This document shows, piece by piece, positions 1 through 6,380 of a stretch of 12,019 nucleotides of DNA. The notes under the pieces are model-generated. The model ran no database searches, was not told the DNA's origin, and worked only from the letters and a program-made list of their open reading frames with translations. How positions within the stretch are numbered: the first letter of the stretch is position 1; every line of letters begins with the position of its first letter. Source of the stretch: JBBDIO01 sp040880365 (GTDB lineage: Bacteria; Chloroflexota; Anaerolineae; Caldilineales; Caldilineaceae); assembly GCA_040880365.1 (NCBI GenBank), contig JBBDIO010000269.1, forward strand, positions 1-12,019. The letters are read 5' to 3'. A program made the translations under genes and the position numbers.

Positions 1-555
1 CAGATCGAAGAAAATGCCCGCCCCTGCGATTTCGGGACGCACGCGCCAGGGCAGATTGTCGGGGTCGAGAGTTTCTTTGCGCGACTGCTGATAGAGCGTA
101 ATCGTCGCGAGTTGCGGCTTGCCGATTGCGCCCGAATCCAGCAATTCTTTTACCTTGCGGAAACGGGGCAGCGCGCGGCGATAGTAGGCGACCCACAGGG
201 GCACATCTGCCGTGCGACACGCTTCAATCATCTCCAGACATTCGGCAAAGTTCAGGGCCATGGGCTTTTCGACATAGACCGGCTTGCCCGCGGCCGCGGC
301 TTTGCGTGTATATTCCAGATGGGCGTTGGGAGGCGTGGCGATGTAGACGGCGTCCACATCGGGATCGTTGATGAGCGCGTCGCCGTCGTCATACCATTTG
401 GGCACGCCATGCCGTTCGGCAAAATCTTTGGCAAGATCGCCGTTGCGTCGCATGACTGCGACCAGTGTGGAATTTTCGGCTTTTTGGAAACCGGGTCCGC
501 TCTTGACTTCGGTCACGTCGCCGCAACCGATGATACCCCAGCGAATTGTTTTCAT
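1..555 (-). CDS. Gfo/Idh/MocA-family oxidoreductase, N-terminal part (runs off left edge)
   Basis: Predicted cytoplasmic NAD(P)-dependent dehydrogenase acting on a sugar, sugar acid or polyol. The 185 visible residues start MKTIRWGIIGCGDVTE, with a GxxGxG dinucleotide-binding turn (G7, G10, G12) opening a Rossmann fold over about residues 1-125. The family hallmark EKP is at residues 96-98 within YVEKPMA, and the frame enters the substrate-binding domain with GAGIFFDL at the edge, matching the GGG-LLD-G/H motif of the family. Arg-Arg after the second beta strand (VMRR, 34-37) would suit NADP(H), but this is weak evidence. The frame is open to base 1, so the C-terminal half is outside the window. 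The start at 555 has no good Shine-Dalgarno sequence; the gene follows the aldolase by 30 nt and is probably co-transcribed. Family assignment is firm; the substrate is unknown. Confidence 0.93.
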   Translation of the reverse strand, partial: MKTIRWGIIGCGDVTEVKSGPGFQKAENSTLVAVMRRNGDLAKDFAERHGVPKWYDDGDALINDPDVDAVYIATPPNAHLEYTRKAAAAGKPVYVEKPMALNFAECLEMIEACRTADVPLWVAYYRRALPRFRKVKELLDSGAIGKPQLATITLYQQSRKETLDPDNLPWRVRPEIAGAGIFFDL

Positions 556-585
556 ATTATTTTCATGTGGAATTTTTGATTGGGA

Positions 586-1353
586 TTAGGTGGACACGCT
601 GTTGCGCAAGGTGTTGAGCGCGGCCGCGGCCCCACCGAGCAGGAAGGCCGCATCGCCGCCCGCGGTGATGAATTGAAAGCCCAGCTTGGCCCGGTTCATT
701 CCGTCTTCGACCGAGCGGCCTGCGACACCGGGGATTTTGCCCGTGTTGCGACAGGCCTGCACTACTTTTTCCAAGGCGAGAGCGTGTTCGTCGCGGTTGT
801 CCATTTCGCTGGGATGGAACCCCAACGAGAAGGAGAGATCGGACGGGCCAAGCCAGCAGCCGTCGATGCCAGGCGTCGCCAGTATGGCTTCGGCATTTTC
901 CACCGCTTCGGCGGTTTCGATCTGCACTGCGACGAAAAGCTGTTCGGATATCCAGCTGGGATAGTCGGCGCCATAGAGGCGGGCACGCCCCCAACCCCAG
1001 GAGCGTTCGCCGTGGGGCGGGAAGTGACAGGCATCGGCCACGGCTTTGGCGTCGTCGGCGTTGTTGACCATTGGCACGACAATGCCGAGCATTCCTTCGT
1101 CGAGCAGACGTCCGATTAGCGCATAGTCGTTGTGGAGCACGCGCGCTATGGGCACGGCTTTGCCGCCGCGCATGGCGCGCAGCGCGGCAATCGTCGAATC
1201 ATCGCCCCAGGAACCATGTTGCCGGTCGAGGAGGAGAAAGTCTGCGCCGGAATCGCTGAGCGCTTCGGCAATTTCGGGGGAGCCAAGCCCCATGCCAAAG
1301 CCGAACGCGGGATTGCCTTGCAACATGGTCTGCTTGGCGGTATTGATGATCAT
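586..1353 (-). CDS. HpcH/HpaI-family class II aldolase (2-keto-3-deoxy sugar acid or 4-hydroxy-2-oxoacid aldolase)
   Basis: A 255-residue protein, the usual length for this family of metal-dependent pyruvate aldolases, which cleave 4-hydroxy-2-oxoacids to pyruvate plus an aldehyde. By comparison with HpcH, the D43/H46 pair in LDRQHGSW corresponds to the catalytic Asp-His dyad, R71 in PIARV to the pyruvate-binding Arg, and E146 (QIET) and D172 (GPSDLS) to the metal ligands; the 26-residue spacing of the last two matches HpcH. The more frequent E-H of the DxEH motif is Q-H here. PMVNNADDAK and FPPHGERSWG are further family blocks. A GGAG lies about 11 nt before the ATG at 1353. Relatives include HpcH, GarL and RhmA, so the true substrate (aromatic-derived or sugar-acid-derived) is undecided; the neighbouring Gfo/Idh/MocA gene favours sugar acids. 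Confidence 0.93.
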   Translation of the reverse strand: MIINTAKQTMLQGNPAFGFGMGLGSPEIAEALSDSGADFLLLDRQHGSWGDDSTIAALRAMRGGKAVPIARVLHNDYALIGRLLDEGMLGIVVPMVNNADDAKAVADACHFPPHGERSWGWGRARLYGADYPSWISEQLFVAVQIETAEAVENAEAILATPGIDGCWLGPSDLSFSLGFHPSEMDNRDEHALALEKVVQACRNTGKIPGVAGRSVEDGMNRAKLGFQFITAGGDAAFLLGGAAAALNTLRNSVST

Positions 1354-1550
1354 TTTTCAGATGTCTCCGGTCTAGTTGATGTGGCGCAGGGCGATTTGGC
1401 GGCCTGTGCCATAACAGATGTGAGTCGCCCGGTCGCGGCACGCAAAATGGGGATGGATGCGAACCGGGCACTCGTATATTGCTACGCTGCTATTTCAATT
1501 GCTTGCGAGGAATTCGTATGCAAAATTTTAATGCACGGTCCAGGGATTGG
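1354..1550. other. Spacer between OppF-like gene and aldolase gene, nothing firm in it
   Basis: This 197-nt spacer has no convincing ORF, RNA gene or U-tailed terminator. An AT-rich patch around 1490-1535 (on the minus strand TTGCAT then AATTGAAAT) could hold a promoter for the aldolase and oxidoreductase pair, but no -35/-10 pair with proper spacing stands out. Whether these two genes belong to the transporter transcript is therefore open. Confidence 0.4.
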
Positions 1551-2624
1551 CTAGTCGGTTACCCCGGTGAGTGACAGTTCGGCGGCCCGATGACAGCTGA
1601 CATAGTGGAGCGGCGCGATTTCTTGCAGGTGGGGCGTTTCGGTTTTGCACCGATCCACGGCATAGCGACAGCGGGGGTGAAAATAGCAGCCGCTGGGCGG
1701 GTTTGCCGGGTCCGCCACTTCGCCTTCCGGGATGATGCGTTGGGCACGGAAGCGGGGATCGGGTTTGGGCACTGCCGAGAGCAGGGCTTCGGTATAGGGA
1801 TGGCGGGGTGCGTGAAAGAGCTGATTGGTTTCGGCGACTTCCACGATTTTGCCCACATACATGACTGCGACGCGGTCGCTGACGTGCTTGACTACGCTGA
1901 GATCATGTGCGACGAAAAGAAAGGAGACTTCCAGCTCGTCCTGCAATTCGAGCAGCAGGTTCACAATCTGCGCCTGTACCGAAACATCCAGTGCCGAAAC
2001 GGGTTCGTCGGCGACAATGAGCTGGGGATTGAGCGCCAGCGCGCGCGCAATGCCGATGCGCTGCCGCTGTCCACCGCTGAACGCATGAGGGTAGCGGTTC
2101 ATATAGGCGGAAGGCAGGCTGACTCTTTCCAGCAATTCCTCGACCCGCGCGCGGCGTTGATCTGCATTGCCCATGCCGTTCACCAACAGGGGTTCGCCGA
2201 TGATGTCGAAGATGGTCATGCGCGGGTTGAGCGAGGAAAAGGGATCCTGGAAGATCATCTGCATTTGGCGGCGCAAGGGGCGCAGTTCGCTTTTGGGTAC
2301 TTTGGCGACATCCACGACAGGGCCGTCTTTGGTGCGAAACAGAATTTCGCCCGACGTGGGGGTGAGCGCGCGCAAAATGCAGCGCGACGTGGTGGTTTTG
2401 CCGCAGCCGCTTTCGCCTACCAGAGAGAGCGTTTCGCCCTTGCGAATGGTGAACGTGACATCATCTACCGCAAGCACGCGGCCAACTTCGCGGCGCAGAA
2501 TGCCTTTGCGGATGGGGAAGTGCTTTTTGAGATTGCGGACGTCCAGTATGCTCGCGCTGGTCAGTTGGCGCGGACCCGCGGGTGCGCCGGATTCGAGCTG
2601 GTTGCCGTGATTACCTGATTCCAT
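1551..2624 (-). CDS. Opp/Dpp-family ABC transporter ATP-binding protein (OppF/DppF-like)
   Basis: One of the two ATPases that drive the OppB/OppC-like permease on the cytoplasmic face. The 357 residues contain Walker A GESGCGKTT (70-78), Q-loop IFQDP (Q126), ABC signature FSGGQRQRIGIARAL (182-196), Walker B LIVADE (202-207), the D-loop SALD (210-213) and switch H240. The C-terminal oligopeptide-transporter extension has PPSGCYFHPRC; its four cysteines (C313, C319, C326, C344) are arranged like those that bind an iron-sulfur cluster in structurally studied Opp/Dpp ATPases. Placement after the OppD-like gene and the REVGRVLAVDDVTF N-terminus fit the F subunit. The start at 2624 has only a weak AAGA-type ribosome site, so the first 20 or so residues are uncertain. 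The spacer to the OppD-like gene contains an assembly gap. Confidence 0.95.
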   Translation of the reverse strand: MESGNHGNQLESGAPAGPRQLTSASILDVRNLKKHFPIRKGILRREVGRVLAVDDVTFTIRKGETLSLVGESGCGKTTTSRCILRALTPTSGEILFRTKDGPVVDVAKVPKSELRPLRRQMQMIFQDPFSSLNPRMTIFDIIGEPLLVNGMGNADQRRARVEELLERVSLPSAYMNRYPHAFSGGQRQRIGIARALALNPQLIVADEPVSALDVSVQAQIVNLLLELQDELEVSFLFVAHDLSVVKHVSDRVAVMYVGKIVEVAETNQLFHAPRHPYTEALLSAVPKPDPRFRAQRIIPEGEVADPANPPSGCYFHPRCRYAVDRCKTETPHLQEIAPLHYVSCHRAAELSLTGVTD

Positions 2625-2671
2625 GAGTGTATATTCTTGGTCTTATGAATTGTGGTTGGGCCGGTTGCCTT

Positions 2672-2723
2672 GCGTATCGACTGTGCATATCGACTGCGCA
2701 TATCGACTGTGCGTAACGACTGT
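2672..2723. repeat. 13-bp tandem repeat, four copies
   Basis: Four consecutive 13-bp units, at 2672-2684, 2685-2697, 2698-2710 and 2711-2723, follow the consensus GCRTATCGACTGT with one to three differences each. They lie in the OppD-OppF spacer on the OppF side of the gap. The duplicated 55-bp block at the gap begins inside the fourth unit, so the real copy number may be higher than shown. Confidence 0.9.
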
Positions 2724-2926
2724 GCTGCCTATGCGCTTGGGGCAATGGGCAGGCTTATGCCGCGGGTTGGCNNNNNNNNNNNNNNNNNNNNNNNNNNNNN
2801 NNNNNNNNNNNNNNNNNNNNNNNNNNNNNNNNNNNNNNNNNNNNNNNNNNNNNNNNNNNNNNNNNNNNNNNCGACTGTGCTGCCTATGCGCTTGGGGCAA
2901 TGGGCAGGCTTATGCCGCGGGTTGGC
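2717..2926. other. Assembly gap (100 N) flanked by identical 55-bp copies
   Basis: Bases 2772-2871 are exactly 100 N. The 55 bases before (2717-2771) and after (2872-2926) are identical. The second copy contains the last five sense codons and the stop of the OppD-like gene (2910-2926), so the first copy repeats that gene tail. A round 100-N filler between ends sharing exactly 55 bases is what a scaffolder leaves between two contigs that overlap by one k-mer of a k=55 assembly graph. Merging the copies would reduce the spacer to about 130 nt. Confidence 0.9.
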
Positions 2927-4031
2927 CGCCGGCGGGCGGGTGATGTAGAAAGCAACTGACCAGCTGTTTGTCGGGATCCTGGGGGATGGGTTCGTCGGCC
3001 ACTGGCACGCGTGCGGTCGCCGTGGACAAAGGCTGTAGCTGGGGTTCGTGGACATCGCAGGTGCCCGCCATGAAGGCCGGGCAGCGCGGATGAAACGGGC
3101 AGCCCGGCGGTCGGTCATAGGGGTGCGGAATCGAGCCTTCGATGGTGGCGAGCTTGGTACGTGGCTCGGCCAGGATGCTGGGAATCGACTGCAACAACGC
3201 TTTGGTATAGGGATGTTGGGGCGCGTGGAAAATATCTTCCACCGAACCCCGCTCTACCACGCGCCCCAGATACATGACGACTACGTCGTCGGCCATTTCG
3301 GCGATGACGCCCATGTCGTGGGTGATGAGAATGATGGAGAGACCCTTTTCTGCCTGCAACTGGCGCAGGAGGTCCAGAATCTGGGCCTGGGTGGTCACAT
3401 CCAGCGCGGTCGTCGGTTCGTCGGCAATCAGAATACGGGGATCGCTGGAGAGCGCCATTGCAATCATGACGCGCTGGCGCAGGCCGCCGCTTAGCTGAAA
3501 GGAATAGTCGTCGATTCGGCTTTCGGGGCGAGGAATCCCCACCAGGCGCAATAGCTCGATGGCCCGGTCGCGGGCTTCCTGCTTGCTGATGGTGCTGTGC
3601 AGGCGAATGGCTTCGATGATCTGATTGCCTACGGTATAGAACTGGCTGAGGGAAGTCATGGGTTCCTGGAAAATAAGGGCGATTTCGCCCCCGCGAATGG
3701 AACGCATCTGACGACCGTTGGCATCGAGGCGAGTGAGGTCGATCTGGTCTACTTGCTGGGAGCCTGTGGGCGTGTGGAGGCCGTTGGCGCCGTGGGGTGC
3801 GCTGCGCAGATTGATCGTGCCCGATTCGATGCGCCCACCGCGCTCGACGATGCGCAATATAGAGCGCGCGGTGACACTTTTGCCGCAGCCGCTTTCGCCC
3901 ACAATGCCCAGCGTCTTGCCGGGATAGACGTCGAAGCTCGCGCCATCCACGGCGCGCACAATGCCTTCATCCTGGTGATAATATGTATGTAAATCCTGCA
4001 CCGATAAAATCGGTTGGGTCGGGTCTGTCAT
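2910..4031 (-). CDS. Opp/Dpp-family ABC transporter ATP-binding protein (OppD/DppD-like)
   Basis: Partner ATPase of the OppF-like subunit. Numbered from the start chosen here (373 aa): Walker A GESGCGKS (45-52), Q-loop IFQEP (Q122), signature LSGGLRQRVMIAMAL (180-194), Walker B LIADE (D204, E205), switch H238, and a C-terminal oligopeptide-transporter extension beginning RPPGCPFHPRC with cysteines 311, 317, 325 and 360, the set expected for an iron-sulfur cluster site in this subfamily. An ATG at 4037 would add two residues, but the AGGA ribosome site (4041-4044) lies only 3 nt from it and 9 nt from the ATG at 4031, which is therefore preferred. The gene follows the OppC-like gene by 18 nt. 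A hydrophilic insert before the Q-loop (about 78-108, GANGLHTPTGSQQVDQ) is longer than in typical DppD proteins. Confidence 0.95.
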   Translation of the reverse strand: MTDPTQPILSVQDLHTYYHQDEGIVRAVDGASFDVYPGKTLGIVGESGCGKSVTARSILRIVERGGRIESGTINLRSAPHGANGLHTPTGSQQVDQIDLTRLDANGRQMRSIRGGEIALIFQEPMTSLSQFYTVGNQIIEAIRLHSTISKQEARDRAIELLRLVGIPRPESRIDDYSFQLSGGLRQRVMIAMALSSDPRILIADEPTTALDVTTQAQILDLLRQLQAEKGLSIILITHDMGVIAEMADDVVVMYLGRVVERGSVEDIFHAPQHPYTKALLQSIPSILAEPRTKLATIEGSIPHPYDRPPGCPFHPRCPAFMAGTCDVHEPQLQPLSTATARVPVADEPIPQDPDKQLVSCFLHHPPAGGQPAA

Positions 4032-4049
4032 AACCATGAATCCTGATCT

Positions 4050-5225
4050 TTAGCCGTAGGGATCGGCGGCATCGCGCAGGCCGTCGCCCAGAAAATTGAA
4101 GGCCAGCACGGCCACGATTACCGGCGCAGCCGGCAGCAAGAGCCACGGCGTGGAAGCCACCGCCTGAATATTGGACGCCTGTTGGAGCAATACCCCCCAG
4201 CTCACCGCCGGCGCGCGCAGCCCCAGCCCCAAAAAGCTGAGTGACGTCTCGGCGATGATCATGGCGGGCAGTGCCAGCGTGGTGGCTGCGATGATATGCG
4301 AGAGGAACGAGGGCACCATGTGGCGGAAGATGATGCGCAATTTGCTCGCGCCGGCCAGCTCGGCCGCGGTGACGAAATCCTCTTCGCGCAGGGAGAGAAA
4401 GCGGCCGCGTACGACGCGCGCCAGCGTCGTCCAGCCGATGAGCGCGATGATGAGCGTGATGAAGAAATAGATGCGCGTAATGGGCCACTGGCTGGGCATT
4501 GCCGCGGCCAGCGCCATCCACAGGGGAATGGTGGGGATGGAACGCAGAATCTCGATGATACGCTGGATGACGTTATCGACCAGGCCACCATAGAGGCCGG
4601 AAATGCCGCCCAACAGAATGCCCAGGAACAAGCTGAGCGCGACGCCTACCAGGCCGATAGTCAGCGAGGTACGCGTGGCGATCATGAGGCGTGAAAACAG
4701 GTCGCGGCCCTGCAAGTCGGTGCCCATGAGAAACATGGCTTCTTCGGGGCGTGCGCCGTCGAGACCCAGCAAATGGCGATTGGTGGGAATCAGGCCAAAG
4801 AGCTTGTATTCGTAGCCTTCGGTAAAAAAGGTGACAGATATTTTGTTTTCAGGGTCGGGCGCATAGACGCGACGCAGCGTGCGCGGGTCGCGCTTGCCCG
4901 ATATACCGTAGACGTGCGGGCGAAATTCGTCGCCATCGAACCAGCGGATGGGCTGCGGCGTCAGCAGAGAAAGCTGGGCGTCGGATTCGCTGGGCTGGGC
5001 ATAGGCGAAGAAATCGGCAAAAAGCACCACGGTATAGAAGAATGCGACGATGACTGCCGCGAGCATGGCTAGTTTGTGCTTGCGGAAACGCCACCACATA
5101 AGTTGCCATTGGGTGGCAACCGAAAGGCGGTCGGCGGCGGCGCGCTCGGCCTGGGCGTTGCGCTGGGGCGGCTGGGTTTGCGGTTGGCTCGTTTGGCCGC
5201 GCAGGGTATCGATGGCTTCTGCCAT
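4050..5225 (-). CDS. Opp/Dpp-family ABC transporter permease (OppC/DppC-like)
   Basis: Second transmembrane subunit of the importer, 391 aa. It has a cytoplasmic Gln-rich N-terminus (about 11-30), a first membrane helix at about 52-70, then an external segment of roughly 95 residues before the permease core starts at MGTDLQGRDLFSRL (167-180). The coupling EAA loop is EDFVTAAELAGASKLRIIF (282-300), followed by the ETSLSFLGLGL block (326-336) typical of OppC/DppC. It is longer than E. coli OppC because of the external insert. The start at 5225 is well supported: GGAGG at 5232-5236 with a 6-nt spacer, and the ATG shares its A with the stop of the OppB-like gene (TAATG). An in-frame upstream ATG at 5270 lies inside that gene and is not needed. 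Confidence 0.95.
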   Translation of the reverse strand: MAEAIDTLRGQTSQPQTQPPQRNAQAERAAADRLSVATQWQLMWWRFRKHKLAMLAAVIVAFFYTVVLFADFFAYAQPSESDAQLSLLTPQPIRWFDGDEFRPHVYGISGKRDPRTLRRVYAPDPENKISVTFFTEGYEYKLFGLIPTNRHLLGLDGARPEEAMFLMGTDLQGRDLFSRLMIATRTSLTIGLVGVALSLFLGILLGGISGLYGGLVDNVIQRIIEILRSIPTIPLWMALAAAMPSQWPITRIYFFITLIIALIGWTTLARVVRGRFLSLREEDFVTAAELAGASKLRIIFRHMVPSFLSHIIAATTLALPAMIIAETSLSFLGLGLRAPAVSWGVLLQQASNIQAVASTPWLLLPAAPVIVAVLAFNFLGDGLRDAADPYG

Positions 5226-6226
5226 TAGCGTCCTCCTTCCATGCCGTGACGGATGCGTGGGTCGATCCACATGAGAATGAGGTCGGAAACCAGCGTGCCG
5301 ACCACGGTCAGCACCGCCAGCAAGAGCAGGATTGTGCCGGCGAGGAACAGATCCTGGGCGATGAGCGAGCGAAACAGCAACGGCCCGACCGTGGGCAGAC
5401 TCAACACCAGCGACACGATGATGCTACCCGACACGATAAACGGGAAGATGTAGCCGATGGTGCTGGCGAACGGGTTGAGCGCCGCGCGCACTGGATATTT
5501 GAGGATGACGCGGGTTTCGGAAAGACCCTTGGCGCGTGCGGTGACCACATAGGGTTGGCGCAGCTCGTCGAGCAGATTGGCGCGCAGGATGCGCACCACT
5601 TCGGCCATGCCTGCCAGCCCCAGAATCACCGCGGGCAGCGGCAGGTGGCGAATCAGATCCATGATTTTGGTATAGCCCCAGGGTTCCAGCGCCATATCGA
5701 GGGAAAACAACCCGCCAATACTTTCCAGGTTCATATATTTATAGCCTACATAGAGCACGACCAGCGCCAGCATGAAGTTGGGCACGGCAATGCCGATGAA
5801 GCTAATAAATGTGAAGAAATAATCGCCAATCGAATATTGGCGGACGGCAGAGTAAATGCCGATGGGCAGGGCGACGACCCAGATGAAGAGGACCGCAGCA
5901 AAGGAGACGATGATGGTAAGTGTCATGCGGTCGCCGATGACTTCGCGCACAGGCCGATTAAATTCCATCGCCATGCCGAAATTGCCCTGGAGCATCTGCG
6001 TAGACCATTTGAAATATTGCACGTAAATCGGCTGGTCTAGTCCATATTGCTGGCGGAGCGCGTCGGCTTCTTGGGTGCTAATCATGGTGCCCTGGGCCTG
6101 GAGGTTGGCGATGTAGGAGGTCACATAATCACCGGGCGGGAGCTGGATAGTGATAAACGAGATCACAGAAGCTGCCCAGATGGTGAGGAGGCCCGCAAGT
6201 ACGCGATTGAATATATAGCTTGCCAT
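5225..6226 (-). CDS. Opp/Dpp-family ABC transporter permease (OppB/DppB-like)
   Basis: First transmembrane subunit, 333 aa. An N-terminal helix (about 8-29) is followed by the periplasmic segment with LRQQYGLDQPIYVQYFKW (58-75), characteristic of OppB/DppB, then about five further helices. The EAA loop PYVVTARAKGLSETRVI (225-241) contacts the ATPases, and the C-terminus ends in the usual D-x-R-I-R segment (DPRIRHGMEGG). Length matches DppB. The gene overlaps the OppC-like start by one base, which indicates translational coupling and fixed 1:1 synthesis. The start at 6226 (MASYIFNRVLAGLLTIW) is the natural family start but lacks a visible Shine-Dalgarno sequence, in contrast to the OppC-like and both binding-protein genes. 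Confidence 0.96.
   Translation of the reverse strand: MASYIFNRVLAGLLTIWAASVISFITIQLPPGDYVTSYIANLQAQGTMISTQEADALRQQYGLDQPIYVQYFKWSTQMLQGNFGMAMEFNRPVREVIGDRMTLTIIVSFAAVLFIWVVALPIGIYSAVRQYSIGDYFFTFISFIGIAVPNFMLALVVLYVGYKYMNLESIGGLFSLDMALEPWGYTKIMDLIRHLPLPAVILGLAGMAEVVRILRANLLDELRQPYVVTARAKGLSETRVILKYPVRAALNPFASTIGYIFPFIVSGSIIVSLVLSLPTVGPLLFRSLIAQDLFLAGTILLLLAVLTVVGTLVSDLILMWIDPRIRHGMEGGR
5232..5236 (-). promoter_or_regulatory. Ribosome binding site deciding the OppC-like start
   Basis: GGAGG on the minus strand, 6 nt before the ATG at 5225 and inside the last codons of the OppB-like gene. It fixes the OppC-like start at 5225 rather than at the longer in-frame ATG at 5270. Confidence 0.85.
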
Positions 6227-6230
6227 ATGA

Positions 6231-6258
6231 TTTATAAAGGGTTGTCTATGGAATTCAA
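6231..6258 (-). promoter_or_regulatory. Possible internal promoter before the OppB-like gene
   Basis: On the minus strand TTGAAT (6258-6253), a 16-nt spacer and TATAAA (6236-6231) resemble a sigma-70 promoter. Transcription would begin at or within a few bases of the ATG at 6226, which would give a nearly leaderless message and would fit the absence of a Shine-Dalgarno sequence there. The -35 box overlaps the palindrome at 6251-6270. Such matches occur by chance, so confidence is low. Confidence 0.3.
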
Positions 6259-6270
6259 ACGATTGAATTC
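6251..6270. promoter_or_regulatory. Operator-like perfect palindrome GAATTCAA-N4-TTGAATTC
   Basis: A 20-bp element made of two 8-bp perfectly inverted arms (6251-6258 and 6263-6270) around ACGA, located 25 nt before the OppB-like start. The size and symmetry are those of a dimeric repressor site; it could also form a small RNA hairpin. It overlaps the -35 box of the candidate internal promoter. Confidence 0.5.
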
Positions 6271-6292
6271 AGGATAATTGCGGAAGGGATTT

Positions 6293-6326
6293 TTGTGGGG
6301 CCAGACACCAGCGTCTGGCCCCACAA
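6293..6326 (-). other. Strong hairpin between the SBP1 gene and the permease genes, no U-tract
   Basis: Perfect 14-bp inverted repeat, TTGTGGGGCCAGAC at 6293-6306 and its complement at 6313-6326, with a 6-nt loop. It begins 54 nt after the SBP1 stop in the minus-strand transcript. On that strand the stem is followed by AAAATCCC, not a run of U, so it is not a standard intrinsic terminator. Its position between the first gene and the rest of an ABC importer operon resembles the malE-malF intergenic repeats, which protect the upstream binding-protein message from 3' decay. That role is inferred. Confidence 0.8.
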
Positions 6327-6380
6327 TGTAGCAATACCAATCAAACCTTATTCTTTGCCTTGCGGCTGCGGAAGAAGTGC

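Noticed and set aside
1490..1535. AT-rich imperfect palindrome around GAATTC (1510-1515) as a terminator or operator
   Set aside because: The arms do not pair cleanly and there is no U-tract after a GC-rich stem; too weak to call.
2672..2723. CRISPR-like array
   Set aside because: The 13-bp units are contiguous with no spacers; the same holds for the 11-, 14- and 15/16-bp arrays.
2717..2926. Target-site duplication or attachment-site duplication around an inserted element hidden by the N run
   Set aside because: Fifty-five identical bases that include a gene tail, around exactly 100 N, are better explained by a k-mer overlap between contigs; no integrase or transposase is nearby.
2623..2948. 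Short open frames across the N gap
   Set aside because: They depend on undefined bases and on the duplicated overlap, so they are assembly artefacts.
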